NCBI RefSeq assembly: GCF_039539445.1
Contig: NZ_BAABDD010000002.1
Span: 186,001-250,000 of the forward strand
DNA: 64,000 bases
Direction of reading: 5' to 3'
DNA from: Salinactinospora qingdaonensis
Lineage (GTDB): Bacteria > Actinomycetota > Actinomycetes > Streptosporangiales > Streptosporangiaceae
Every line of letters begins with the position of its first letter. Positions within the stretch are counted from its first letter, which is position 1. Position numbers and translations under genes: made by a program. This document shows, piece after piece, positions 9,087 through 17,477 of the stretch. The notes under the pieces are model-generated. The model made no database searches. It had not been told where the DNA came from and saw nothing but the letters and a program-made list of their open reading frames with translations.

Positions 9087-10118
9087 GTGACGCTGCAAGA
9101 CTCTCCTTTTCTGCGAGCCTGCCGACGCCTACCGGTGGCCCATACACCAGTGTGGTTCATGCGCCAGGCAGGGCGTTCGCTACCCGAATACCGTAGGGTC
9201 CGCGCCGACGTTCCGATGCTGGAGGCGTGCGCGCGCCCCGACATGATCGTGGAAATCACGATGCAACCGGTGCGCCGTTACGCTGTCGACGCCGCCATCT
9301 ATTTCAGCGACATCGTCGTGCCGCTCAAGGCGATCGGAATCGACCTCGACATTAAGCCCGGAGTCGGGCCCGTCGTGGCCGACCCCGTACGGGAGGCCGG
9401 CGACATCAAGCGGCTGCGCACTCTCGAACCCGAGGACGTTCCGTTCGTCACCGAGGCTGTGGGCGCGCTCACCGCCGAGTTGGGCCAGCGGCCACTGATC
9501 GGTTTCGCCGGCGGTCCCTTCACCCTCGCCTCCTACCTTGTCGAGGGCGGCCCGTCGAAGAACCACGAACGCACCAAAGCGCTGATGTATGGCCAGCCCG
9601 AACTATGGGCCGAGCTCATGGAGCGGCTTTCGGCCATCACCCTTCAGTTCCTCCGCACCCAGGTCCTCGCGGGCGCCAGCGCCGTCCAGCTTTTCGACTC
9701 CTGGATCGGTGCGCTCAGCGCCGATGACTACCGCGAGTCGGTGCTTCCCTATGCTTCGTGGATCTTCGAGCACCTCGCCGACGTGGGGGTGCCCCGGATT
9801 CACTTCGGTGTGGGCACCGGGGAACTGCTCGGTCTACTCGGCGAGGCCGGTGCCGACGTCGTCGGGGTCGACTGGCGGGTTCCCCTGGACGCAGCCGCGT
9901 CGCGGATTGGTCCCGGTATCGCGGTGCAGGGCAACCTTGACCCGGCGACCCTGTTCGCTCCCTGGGATGTGGTGGCCCAGCGGGCCGGCCGGGTCCTCTC
10001 GCAAGGCACCGCCGCCGAGGGCCATATCTTCAATCTCGGCCATGGTGTCCTGCCGGAGACCTCACCCGACGTCCTCGCCCGTCTCACTGACTTCGTGCAC
10101 GAACACAGCGTGCGCTAG
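9087..10118 (+). CDS. hemE: Uroporphyrinogen III decarboxylase
   Basis: A 343-residue cytosolic enzyme that decarboxylates the four acetate side chains of uroporphyrinogen III to give coproporphyrinogen III. The N-terminal signature FMRQAGRSLPEYR is intact, followed by YFSDIVVPLKA (substrate Asp), FAGGPFTLASYLVEGG and QGNLDPATLFA. GTG at 9087 is the likely start; there is no strong ribosome site, so initiation may be leaderless. First gene of the haem block continued by hemY and hemQ 2 kb downstream; the product feeds the coproporphyrin-dependent branch made by those two. Confidence 0.95.
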   Translation: MTLQDSPFLRACRRLPVAHTPVWFMRQAGRSLPEYRRVRADVPMLEACARPDMIVEITMQPVRRYAVDAAIYFSDIVVPLKAIGIDLDIKPGVGPVVADPVREAGDIKRLRTLEPEDVPFVTEAVGALTAELGQRPLIGFAGGPFTLASYLVEGGPSKNHERTKALMYGQPELWAELMERLSAITLQFLRTQVLAGASAVQLFDSWIGALSADDYRESVLPYASWIFEHLADVGVPRIHFGVGTGELLGLLGEAGADVVGVDWRVPLDAAASRIGPGIAVQGNLDPATLFAPWDVVAQRAGRVLSQGTAAEGHIFNLGHGVLPETSPDVLARLTDFVHEHSVR

Positions 10119-10312
10119 CTCGGCGGCGCTTGCTCGTGGCGAGCCAGAGCGCGGTAGTCCGGAGCGGGAGCGGGCCGGTGCCAGCAGCCGGTTCCCCAGA
10201 GCAGATTTCGGGGACGCGCCGGGGCAGGGCTTTCCTCGTGTCACTGGAGAACCGGCCGATCCGGCGCGCACCGCTTGTCCGCCGCCGGGAGCGGCACTGG
10301 GTAGCATAACGG

Positions 10313-11398
10313 TCAGGACGGGGAACGCTCCGCGTCGGCTCCACCGTCCTCGGCGGTGCCGTCAGCCGTTGCCGCCGAACCGGGGTCCCCGTCGGCTCCG
10401 GCTGCGGCCGTTTCAGTGGTCTCGGCCGAGCTGGCGTGGCCGGCAACGGTCGCGGCTCCACCGTGCCTGCGACGGCGCAGCAGGAGCCACCCCGGAACCG
10501 CCACCGCTGCCAGGATCGCCAAAAACGGCAGCGACCAGCCCAGCGCGACCGCCAGCGTCGCGCCGACGGTGACCAAGGCGCGCCACCCCTGGAGCAGCCC
10601 GCCGAGGAAGCCGATGGAGTCGCTGTCCTCGGCGGCGGGGATGTAGGAGTCGGGCAGGAGCAGTTCCAGACGTACGGTCCCGTAGTCGGTCTGGCTGGCC
10701 AGGGTCTGCTGTCGGGCCAGTAGCGCCTCCAGATCCGCCTGCCGGTTGGAGATCTCGCGCTCGATGGAGAGGATGTCCTCCACCGACTCGGCCTCGTCGA
10801 GGAGCTCCCGCAGCCGCTCTAGGGAGGCCTCTGCCGACTCCACTCGGCTGTCGACGTCGGCGACCTCTTCGGTGACGTCCTGCTCGTTGCGGTCGAGGTT
10901 GACGCGCTCTCCCAGAGCCGACAGGTCCTCCAGCGCAGCGTCGTAGCTGTCCACGGGAACCTTCACCACCAGGTTCGCCTGAGGCGCCGCGCCCGTGGCG
11001 GCGGACACGTGTTCCGCGGAGATGTAGCCGCCTGCGTCGGTGACCTCTCGCTTCGTCGCCTCCACTGCCTTCTGGATGTCGTCGACCTCGACTGTGAGGT
11101 CGGCAGTGTGAATCACCTCACGGTCCGTTACCTCCACGTCGGAATTGGCGATGGTGTCGCCGTCTTCGGCGACCGCAGCATCCTCCTCGGCAGCCATAGC
11201 TCCGGCATCGTCGGCACCGTTGCGGGCCTTGTCTTGCAGCGCGGATCGTTCCACCGCTCCGCTGGAGCTATCACCTTGTTCCGCGCAGCCGGTCACCAGC
11301 CCGAGAACGAGCAGCGTGGTCGGCACCGAGGCGACGAGGGGCAGGAGCGCGCCGCGCGCCCCTCGCGGGGCGCGGCGCTGGTTCAGTGTGGGGTCCAT
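10313..11398 (-). CDS. DUF4349 lipoprotein
   Basis: A 361-residue predicted membrane-anchored lipoprotein. The signal peptide ends at the lipobox LVTGC with Cys38 as the lipidated residue. An acidic linker (about 45-85) leads into the DUF4349 domain (about 90-270), which includes a long coiled-coil hairpin near residues 165-230 (Glu/Leu/Arg heptads). A transmembrane helix (about 275-310) is followed by an RRRRH stop-transfer and an Ala/Glu-rich cytoplasmic tail. ATG at 11398 is preceded by GAAAGGGC. The reaction is unknown. It reads against hemE and separates it from hemY. Confidence 0.85.
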   Translation of the reverse strand: MDPTLNQRRAPRGARGALLPLVASVPTTLLVLGLVTGCAEQGDSSSGAVERSALQDKARNGADDAGAMAAEEDAAVAEDGDTIANSDVEVTDREVIHTADLTVEVDDIQKAVEATKREVTDAGGYISAEHVSAATGAAPQANLVVKVPVDSYDAALEDLSALGERVNLDRNEQDVTEEVADVDSRVESAEASLERLRELLDEAESVEDILSIEREISNRQADLEALLARQQTLASQTDYGTVRLELLLPDSYIPAAEDSDSIGFLGGLLQGWRALVTVGATLAVALGWSLPFLAILAAVAVPGWLLLRRRRHGGAATVAGHASSAETTETAAAGADGDPGSAATADGTAEDGGADAERSPS

Positions 11399-11455
11399 GC
11401 CCTTTCGACGGCGACCTCCCCCCTGCCCGTTTCACCTGGCGATAACGTTTGGGTT

Positions 11456-11491
11456 ACCTGAGTTCCCGGAGGATGCTCCGGGAACTCAGGT
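11456..11491. repeat. Perfect 16-bp inverted repeat
   Basis: ACCTGAGTTCCCGGAG is followed by GATG and its exact complement, giving a 16-bp perfect hairpin 60 bp upstream of the lipoprotein start and 60-100 bp before the tnpB relic. A second 11-bp hairpin (11523-11550) follows. There is no U-run and no gene ends here, so it is more likely part of the decayed element or an operator than a terminator. Confidence 0.6.
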
Positions 11492-11550
11492 CGGGGAGGA
11501 ATCCGGCAGTGGGTGGCATGACCGCCTCGGCGCGCGGCAGCGCCGAGGCG

Positions 11551-11937
11551 CCGGGGCGGCCAGAAGGCCGGGCTCACCCGGGCGACCCTGGCGGCCGGAG
11601 TCGGGGAGTTTCGCCGCCAACTGGAGTACAAGGCGCAGCGCTACGGCCGCATGCTGGTGATCGTGGACCGGTGGTTTCCTTCCTCTGCAACCTACTTCGG
11701 CGTGTGGGCACCTGCTGGCCGACCTGCCCCTGGCCACCCGTCACGACCGGGGCCGCAGCGCGGCCACGAACATCGGTGCGGCTGGCCGAGCCGCAGCCGG
11801 GCACCCCCGGCGATGCCTGTGGAGCCGATGTCAAACGGCACGCGACCCCCGTCCGCAACCGGCAACGAAGCAGGAAACCCCCGCGAGGAGTGGACTGCCC
11901 TCCCCACAGGAAGAGAGGAAGCCAAATTCCCTACTAG
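11551..11937 (+). pseudogene. tnpB relic (IS200/IS605 family), frameshifted 3' part
   Basis: The C-terminal third of a TnpB RNA-guided nuclease is recognisable across shifted frames. One frame reads GVGEFRRQLEYKAQRYGR and then IVDRWFPSSAT, a TnpB hallmark before the zinc ribbon; the ribbon's first CxxC is mutated (YFGVW in that frame). A second frame continues CGHLLADLPLATRH, jumps straight to SAATNIGAAGR because the second CxxC has been deleted, then PQPATKQETPAR. The N-terminal half and a TnpA gene are absent. It shares a 26-nt identical stretch (11760-11785) with the relic near 28.8 kb, so both came from one element type. Non-functional. Confidence 0.75.
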
Positions 11938-12138
11938 GCGTTGGCCGAGGCGGGCGGCGGTGGCAGAGGTTGCCGCCCGTGCCGAGCCCCTCGGTCGCGC
12001 GAAGGGCCAGACCCACCGGCGGCACGGCCATACGCACAATGGCGCCTCCATGCCGCGGCGCGCGGCTGCCTGCCGCCCCAGCACCGGCAAAGCAAGGGCG
12101 GAGTCGCGCATCCTCACACGTCTGCGAAGCTGGGAACC

Positions 12139-13656
12139 ATGGAACGGCGCAGCAGTGACCGACAGGTCAACGATTCGGGAACCGAATTCCCCACCGCCTC
12201 CCACTCCGGCAGAGGGCAGCGCCCGCACGCCGTAGTCATCGGCGGCGGTGTCGCCGGACTGACCGCCGCCCACCGGTTGAGCCGGGCCGGAGTGGCCGTC
12301 ACCGTCGCTGAGGGCGCGCCGCGCGTGGGCGGCAAAATCGGCTCGATCAGCGTGGCCGGTGTCGACGTCGACAGCGGAGCCGAGTCCCTCCTGGCCCGCA
12401 GGCCCGAGGCGCTGCGCCTCATCGCCGATCTCGATATCGAAGACCGCATCACCTATCCGGCGACCACAACCTCCCGGATCTACAGCCGCGGCGCCCTGCG
12501 CGCCTTCCCGCAAGGCCAGGTGATGGGGGTCCCTGGCGACATAGCGGCCCTGGCGCGCAGCAAAGTGGTGTCGTGGCGAGGGGCGCTACGCGCAGCCCGC
12601 GACCTGATCTGGCCCGCCAGCCCGACCTCCGGCGATGTCTCCGTGGCCTCCTACGTCGGCAAGCGCATGGGCGCCGAGGTGGTACAGCGTCTGGTCGAGC
12701 CGATGCTCGGCGGTGTCTACGCCGGCCGCGCCGACCGTCTCTCCCTGGCGGCCACCCTGCCCCAACTGGCGCCCACGGCGCTGCGGCAGCGCTCGTTGGC
12801 GCTGGCGGCGCGCGAGGTCAAAGCCACGCAGGCCGCCGCCAGCGACCCACAGCGCCCCGTGTTCGCGACCCTGCGCGGCGGCGTGGCCGAACTCGTGGCC
12901 GCACTGGGCTCCTCCGACGGGTCCGCCGCGCCCGTCACCATCGAGACCTCGACCACGGTGCGGGAGCTGCGTCGCCTTGGCCGCCAATGGCGGCTCACGG
13001 TCGGTCCCGCCAGCGACCCCCGCACCGTCACCACCGACGCCGTCGTCCTCGCCTGTCCAGCGCCCTCCGCCACTCGCCTGCTCACCGGTATCGCCCCGCC
13101 CGCCGCCGCCGAACTCGCCGATATCGACTACGCCAGCATGGTCGTGGTCACCCTCGCTCTGCGCCGGTCGGCCTTCCCCGTGCCGCCCACCGCCAGCGGT
13201 TTCCTCGTGCCGGCCCGCGAGGGGCTGGCTATCAAGGCCGCGACCTTCAGTAGCGTGAAATGGCCGTGGTTGGCCGAGGAGCTGCGCGCCGCCAACCCCA
13301 CCGACGACCTGATCCTGCTGCGCTGCTCGATCGGGCGGGTGGGCCAGACCGCCCTGCTCCAGCGCTCCGACGAAGAACTGGTAGACCTTGCCGTGCGCGA
13401 TCTGGGCACCGTCTGCGGGATCACCGAGCCCCCTGTGGACCAGCGGGTCACCCGGTGGGGCGGCGCGCTGCCCCAGTACGACGTCGGTCATCTCGACCGG
13501 GTCGCGCGTGTCCAGGCGGCGTTGGCCGAACACCCCACCCTGGAGGTGTGCGGCGCGGCCTACAACGGCGTGGGCATCCCCGCCTGCGTCGCCAGTGCCG
13601 AGGAGGCGGCGCTGCGGGTCGCCAACGAACTGGGACCGCGGGTCGGACAAACGTGA
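12139..13656 (+). CDS. hemY: Coproporphyrinogen III oxidase (HemY/CgoX type)
   Basis: A 505-residue FAD enzyme of the oxygen-dependent protoporphyrinogen oxidase family. In actinobacteria with HemQ, this protein oxidises coproporphyrinogen III to coproporphyrin III. The dinucleotide-binding motif VVIGGGVAGLTAAHRL starts at residue 32, followed by the family's VGGKIGSI and SGAESLLARRPEA segments; the C-terminal FAD motif is near AAYNGVGIPACVASA. The ATG at 12139 is chosen because the upstream extension is low-complexity and overlaps the tnpB relic region. HemQ follows 78 bp downstream on the same strand, so the two are probably one transcription unit. Confidence 0.93.
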   Translation: MERRSSDRQVNDSGTEFPTASHSGRGQRPHAVVIGGGVAGLTAAHRLSRAGVAVTVAEGAPRVGGKIGSISVAGVDVDSGAESLLARRPEALRLIADLDIEDRITYPATTTSRIYSRGALRAFPQGQVMGVPGDIAALARSKVVSWRGALRAARDLIWPASPTSGDVSVASYVGKRMGAEVVQRLVEPMLGGVYAGRADRLSLAATLPQLAPTALRQRSLALAAREVKATQAAASDPQRPVFATLRGGVAELVAALGSSDGSAAPVTIETSTTVRELRRLGRQWRLTVGPASDPRTVTTDAVVLACPAPSATRLLTGIAPPAAAELADIDYASMVVVTLALRRSAFPVPPTASGFLVPAREGLAIKAATFSSVKWPWLAEELRAANPTDDLILLRCSIGRVGQTALLQRSDEELVDLAVRDLGTVCGITEPPVDQRVTRWGGALPQYDVGHLDRVARVQAALAEHPTLEVCGAAYNGVGIPACVASAEEAALRVANELGPRVGQT

Positions 13657-13734
13657 GCCCACCGCCCCCGCGTCCGGCCGGCGAAGCCCGAGCAAGCAGG
13701 AAACCAGCACAAAACACAGACAAGGGAGTCATAC

Positions 13735-14442
13735 GTGGCCAACGAACACACCAACAACGGTGCGGCCGCCCCCGAGGAGCTCAACGCGCTCATCCGCTAC
13801 ACCATGTGGTCGGTGTTCAAGGTCGGTGATCTCGTCGACCTCGACCGCCGCAGCGCAGCCCACGAACTCACCCAGTTGATCGACGGTGCGGCGCACAAGG
13901 GGGTCACCACCCGCGGGGTCTACGACATCCAGGGGTTCCGCGCCGACGCCGATGTGATGTTCTGGTGGATCGCCGAATCCCCCGACGCCCTCCAAGAGAT
14001 GTATGCGGGGTTTCGCCACACCAGCGTGGGCCGGCTCAGCTCTCCGGTGTGGTCGGCCATGGGCCTGCACCGTCCGGCCGAGTTCAACCGCAGCCACGTC
14101 CCCGCGTTCCTCGCGGGGGAGGAGCCCCACGACTACCTGTGTGTCTACCCGTTCGTGCGCTCCTACGAGTGGTACCTGCTGCCCGCCGAGGAGCGCCGCG
14201 ACATGCTCGCCGAGCACGGCCGCATGGCCGCCGGCTACCGTGACGTGCGCGCCAACACCGTCTCCAGCTTCGCACTGAGCGACTACGAGTGGCTGTTGGC
14301 CTTTGAAGCCGCCGAACTGCACCGCATCGTCGACCTGATGCGCCATCTGCGAGGCGCGGCGGCCCGTCGCCACACCCGGCTCGAAATCCCCTTCTACACC
14401 GGTCGCAGGCGCGGCGTAGCCGAACTACTGGAGAACCTCTAG
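13735..14442 (+). CDS. hemQ: Coproheme decarboxylase (HemQ)
   Basis: A 235-residue chlorite-dismutase-fold protein that decarboxylates coproheme to haem b using hydrogen peroxide, the final step of the coproporphyrin-dependent pathway. The probable catalytic Tyr138 lies in CVYPFVRSYEWY, and the probable axial His161 in MLAEHGRMAAGYRD; both segments match actinobacterial HemQ. GTG at 13735 has AAGGGAG upstream. It ends the hem transcription unit; a hairpin follows at 14536. With hemE and hemY here, the ferrochelatase (CpfC) must be encoded outside the window. Confidence 0.95.
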   Translation: MANEHTNNGAAAPEELNALIRYTMWSVFKVGDLVDLDRRSAAHELTQLIDGAAHKGVTTRGVYDIQGFRADADVMFWWIAESPDALQEMYAGFRHTSVGRLSSPVWSAMGLHRPAEFNRSHVPAFLAGEEPHDYLCVYPFVRSYEWYLLPAEERRDMLAEHGRMAAGYRDVRANTVSSFALSDYEWLLAFEAAELHRIVDLMRHLRGAAARRHTRLEIPFYTGRRRGVAELLENL

Positions 14443-14535
14443 CGCGGCGGTCACCGCAGCAATAACCCCGGGGACCTCGCCCTCAAGCGGGTGGCTCGAC
14501 CAGGGCCCCGGCGTCCTCGCGAGCGCAGGGCACGT

Positions 14536-14566
14536 CCACCGGCCGCGACCCGTGTCGGGCCGGTGG
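14536..14566. terminator. Bidirectional terminator hemQ / pssA
   Basis: CCACCGGCC and GGCCGGTGG form a 9-bp stem, continued by CGAC-CCGT-GTCG with one bulged G. It lies between the convergent ends of hemQ (+) and pssA (-). Confidence 0.65.
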
Positions 14567-14579
14567 CGAGCAGTGCGGC

Positions 14580-15401
14580 TCAACTTTCGCGCACCGCGCT
14601 CCACGCCACGTTGTCCTCGGTTTCATCTCGCGCCTGGCGTCGCGTTACCAGCACGTAGCCCGGGATGGTCAGGATCAGGACAAACAGAAGACTGGAGCCG
14701 GAGTACAGGAGAGCTTCTCCCGCGGGGGCGTCGATCGCCCAAGCGGTCAGGCAGCCAACGCTTCCCACGATCCACACCAGGATCGCTATGGCGAGCCGGC
14801 CGCGCGGCTTGGGGTACTCCACCCGGCTGACCATGAGCCACGCGACCGTCAAGATGGCGGCTATGCCCAGGTAGGCAGGTGGGTCAAGCAGGACGACGGT
14901 AATGACCGCCATGGCCCCGAACGGGCTAGGGAGCCCGGTGAAGTAGCGTGCGCAGGGAGGTTGGCAGGAGAATCGCGCTAACCGTACGACCACGGCCAGC
15001 AGTACGGCCGCGGCGGCGACCATCGCTAACGCGCCTCGGGGGAGTGTGGTCGCCCACGCGACGACGAAGAAGGCCGGAGCGAAGCCGAAACTGATGACGT
15101 CGGCGAGGTTGTCCAGTTCCGCCCCCATGCCGCTGCCGCCGAGCTTGCGCGCGACCCGGCCGTCGAAGAGGTCGCAGACTGCCGCTGCCAGGAGCAGGAT
15201 GACCGCAGTCGCGAGATGGCCACGCTGGAGTGGTCCCTCGATCCCCGGGGGGAGTTGACTCAACTGCGCGCTGGCCAACTGCCACACGGCCATAAAGCCA
15301 CACAGGGCGTTACCGAGGGTGAAGTAGTCGGCTAGCGCGAGGCGCGTCTGTGGTTGCGGCCCACCCCCGGGGGAGTCCGCCGACCCGTGGTCGCCGTCCA
15401 C
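14580..15401 (-). CDS. pssA: CDP-diacylglycerol--serine O-phosphatidyltransferase
   Basis: A roughly 273-residue integral membrane enzyme that makes phosphatidylserine from CDP-diacylglycerol and serine. The CDP-alcohol phosphotransferase motif is complete: DGRVAR, then GAELDNLAD, with the Gly and two Asp residues at the usual spacing. About eight hydrophobic segments follow the short polar N-terminus. The best available start is GTG at 15401, without a good ribosome site; the open frame continues upstream inside psd, so coupling to psd translation is possible. Together with psd it converts CDP-DAG to phosphatidylethanolamine. Confidence 0.9.
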   Translation of the reverse strand: MDGDHGSADSPGGGPQPQTRLALADYFTLGNALCGFMAVWQLASAQLSQLPPGIEGPLQRGHLATAVILLLAAAVCDLFDGRVARKLGGSGMGAELDNLADVISFGFAPAFFVVAWATTLPRGALAMVAAAAVLLAVVVRLARFSCQPPCARYFTGLPSPFGAMAVITVVLLDPPAYLGIAAILTVAWLMVSRVEYPKPRGRLAIAILVWIVGSVGCLTAWAIDAPAGEALLYSGSSLLFVLILTIPGYVLVTRRQARDETEDNVAWSAVRES

Positions 15402-15450
15402 AGCGTCGACGGACGGGGGCCCGGATCTGAGTGGCGCGACCGCGGCCGGC

Positions 15451-16101
15451 TCAGTCCCGGTCGAGGCGGGTTTTCCCAGCCTGAACCTGCTGCCCGACTT
15501 CCACACCCGGCGCGATCCCGGCGGGCAGGTAGACGTCGACCCGGGAGCCGAACCGGATGAGGCCGATCCTCTCGCCCTTTTCCGCCTTCTGCCCGACGCT
15601 GAGATAGCAAACGATGCGCCGGACCATCGCCCCGGCGATTTGAATGACCGTGACCTCACCGATCTCGGTTTCAAGGGTCCAAATGACGCGCTCATTACGC
15701 TCGCTGTCCTTGTCGAATGCCGGCCGGAAACCCCCGGAACGGTGCTCCACACCGATGACCGTCCCGGCTATAGGGGCCCGGTTGACGTGGACGTTCAACG
15801 GGTTCATGAAGACGGCCACCCGCGTTCGGCCGTCGGGCTGGGCGTCGACGCTTTGCACGACGCCATCGGCTGCGCAGAGAACGCGCCCGTTCCCCGGTTC
15901 GCGATCAGGGTCGCGGAAGAACCACGCCATCGCCGCGGCGGTCGCCACTGCCGGTACCGCCAGCGCGGTGCCCAGGCGTGAACCCCGCCCAGCGAGCACG
16001 GCGGCCCCTGCGACCGCACACGTCGGGATCAGCCAGGGCGCCGAACCGCGTGCCATGCGCACACGCGCACGAAAAGGGGCGGAGTGAGAGTCATCGGTCA
16101 T
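15451..16101 (-). CDS. psd: Phosphatidylserine decarboxylase proenzyme
   Basis: A 216-residue short-form (archaeal/actinobacterial type) phosphatidylserine decarboxylase. It is a pyruvoyl enzyme that matures by self-cleavage at Gly-Ser within RFGSRVDVYLP near the C-terminus (the enterobacterial equivalent is LGST). The N-terminus carries two hydrophobic segments (about residues 24-42 and 43-60), and NPLNVHVNRAP is the conserved substrate-site loop. ATG at 16101 has GAAAG upstream. Upstream partner of pssA on the same strand; the pair forms the phosphatidylethanolamine pathway. Confidence 0.93.
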   Translation of the reverse strand: MTDDSHSAPFRARVRMARGSAPWLIPTCAVAGAAVLAGRGSRLGTALAVPAVATAAAMAWFFRDPDREPGNGRVLCAADGVVQSVDAQPDGRTRVAVFMNPLNVHVNRAPIAGTVIGVEHRSGGFRPAFDKDSERNERVIWTLETEIGEVTVIQIAGAMVRRIVCYLSVGQKAEKGERIGLIRFGSRVDVYLPAGIAPGVEVGQQVQAGKTRLDRD

Positions 16102-16165
16102 GGAGAGCTTTCATAGCGCCGGATGGAGTCGAAGGCCGCGGCGGAGAAGGTGATGGGCCAGGATG

Positions 16166-16630
16166 CTACGACACCGCGTCCTCAGTCTCCAGAGTCAGAG
16201 CCACGGAGTTGATGCAATAGCGGGCGTCGGTGGGGGTCGGGTACCCCTCTCCGTAGAAGACGTGGCCAAGGTGGGAGTCACAGCGGGCGCAGCGCACCTC
16301 GGTACGGGTCATACCCAGTGACGTGTCTTCGTGCAAGGTCACCGCTGAACTGTCGGAGGGATCGTAGAAGCTCGGCCAGCCACAGTGCGACTCGAACTTC
16401 TCCTGTGACCTGAACAGTTCGTGACCACATGCTCGGCATCGGTAGACACCGGTGGTCGTCGTCGATACGTACTCCCCGGTCCACGGCCGTTCGGTGGCCG
16501 CTTCCCTCAGCACCGCGTACTCTTCCGGCTCCAGCATGGCACGCCATTGGCGTTCGCTGCGGCGGACTGGCTCGCCAGGATGCGGTTCTCCAGAAAATTC
16601 TTCCATATGGCTGACGCTACCCTGATTCAT
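16166..16630 (-). CDS. msrB: Peptide-methionine (R)-S-oxide reductase
   Basis: A 154-residue cytosolic repair enzyme that reduces the R form of methionine sulfoxide in proteins. Zinc is held by Cys65/Cys68 (CRAC) and Cys114/Cys117 (CARC); the catalytic Cys139 is in RYCINS, and HCGWPSFYDP is the conserved substrate loop. The ATG at 16630 has GAGG 12 bases upstream; a second ATG at 16606 is an alternative. The frame stays open to 16792 but that part is not conserved. It stands divergent from the small membrane protein gene at 16785. Confidence 0.93.
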   Translation of the reverse strand: MNQGSVSHMEEFSGEPHPGEPVRRSERQWRAMLEPEEYAVLREAATERPWTGEYVSTTTTGVYRCRACGHELFRSQEKFESHCGWPSFYDPSDSSAVTLHEDTSLGMTRTEVRCARCDSHLGHVFYGEGYPTPTDARYCINSVALTLETEDAVS

Positions 16631-16784
16631 CGCTGTAGTGGCCTCTTGCCCGGACACGCCGGTATCGCCCGTCGTAACCGATCTCTGATTAGTTCGTGTC
16701 CGTTTCTTCGCTGTTGGGAAGTTCGTGTTGAGCAGGGTTGGGTAGGCAACATCACAAGGGTCAAAACAGGCGGGAGAGAGTACC

Positions 16785-17249
16785 ATGCTCATCTCGTATC
16801 GCGAGCCGGTGGGTTACCGGCGACCGTTACATCTGGGCTGGGCTCGGTATGGCCAACTATGGCTGGAGTATCACGGTAGTCACCTCTGGGAACGGACGCG
16901 CCCCGCGGTAGCCGTGGTCGGCGGCGCCACGTGGGAAGTGCGCAGCTTGATCACCGTGAACCTCCACGCCGCCGCAATGGCATTCGACCGCATTCGGCCG
17001 CGGCCGCTGGGCGATACCGCCCTGCTGGCGCTGGCCGCGGTCATTGGTGCCATGGCGCTGGCCGTGGCCGCGGTGTTGGGACGCGCCCTGTCGAAGTGGA
17101 TCATGGCCCCCTCCGAGGACGTGATCCTCGCCGGGGGCGGAGCCATCGCGATAGGGGTAGCTCTCCTCGGGTTGGGGTTCTTGGTGTTTTGCTCCAAGAA
17201 CCGACACCGTGACCGCCGAGCCCAAGCGGAGAAAGAAACGTACGAATAG
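16785..17249 (+). CDS. Small two-helix membrane protein, unknown
   Basis: A 154-residue predicted protein that I do not recognise. Residues 1-70 are polar with many Arg, Trp and Tyr; two transmembrane helices follow (about 78-98 and 113-134), then a basic tail (SKNRHRDRRAQAEKE). ATG at 16785 has a good site (GGGAGAGAG, 4 bases before), and a strong hairpin lies 15 bp after the stop, which supports a real transcription unit. An internal GTG start near 16911 would give a shorter protein of just the helices. No function can be inferred. Confidence 0.5.
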   Translation: MLISYREPVGYRRPLHLGWARYGQLWLEYHGSHLWERTRPAVAVVGGATWEVRSLITVNLHAAAMAFDRIRPRPLGDTALLALAAVIGAMALAVAAVLGRALSKWIMAPSEDVILAGGGAIAIGVALLGLGFLVFCSKNRHRDRRAQAEKETYE

Positions 17250-17263
17250 GTTCGCCCCTCAAC

Positions 17264-17289
17264 CCCCGGCCCGCCACGGCGGGCCGGGG
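17264..17289. terminator. GC-rich hairpin between convergent genes
   Basis: CCCCGGCCCGC and GCGGGCCGGGG form an 11-bp perfect stem with a 4-nt loop, 15 bp after the small membrane protein gene and about 190 bp from the end of the regulator gene. Confidence 0.65.
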
Positions 17290-17477
17290 CCGTCCTCCCC
17301 GCCCCGCCGCAGGGACGCTGCACCGCCCGTCGGAACGGTGCCGACGGGCCTGGCCGCTGCGCGCCGGCCGGTTCCTCGTCCGGAGGAGGCACAGCCGTGC
17401 CGCTATTCGACCGCCCGAGCCGGTTGCCGCCTCCGCCGATCGTTGTCACGGCCCTCCCGCGTCGCCGGCCGCGGCGA

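Noticed and set aside
12586..13710. 374-codon minus-strand frame opposite hemY
   Set aside because: Shadow of hemY; composition is that of an antisense high-G+C frame.
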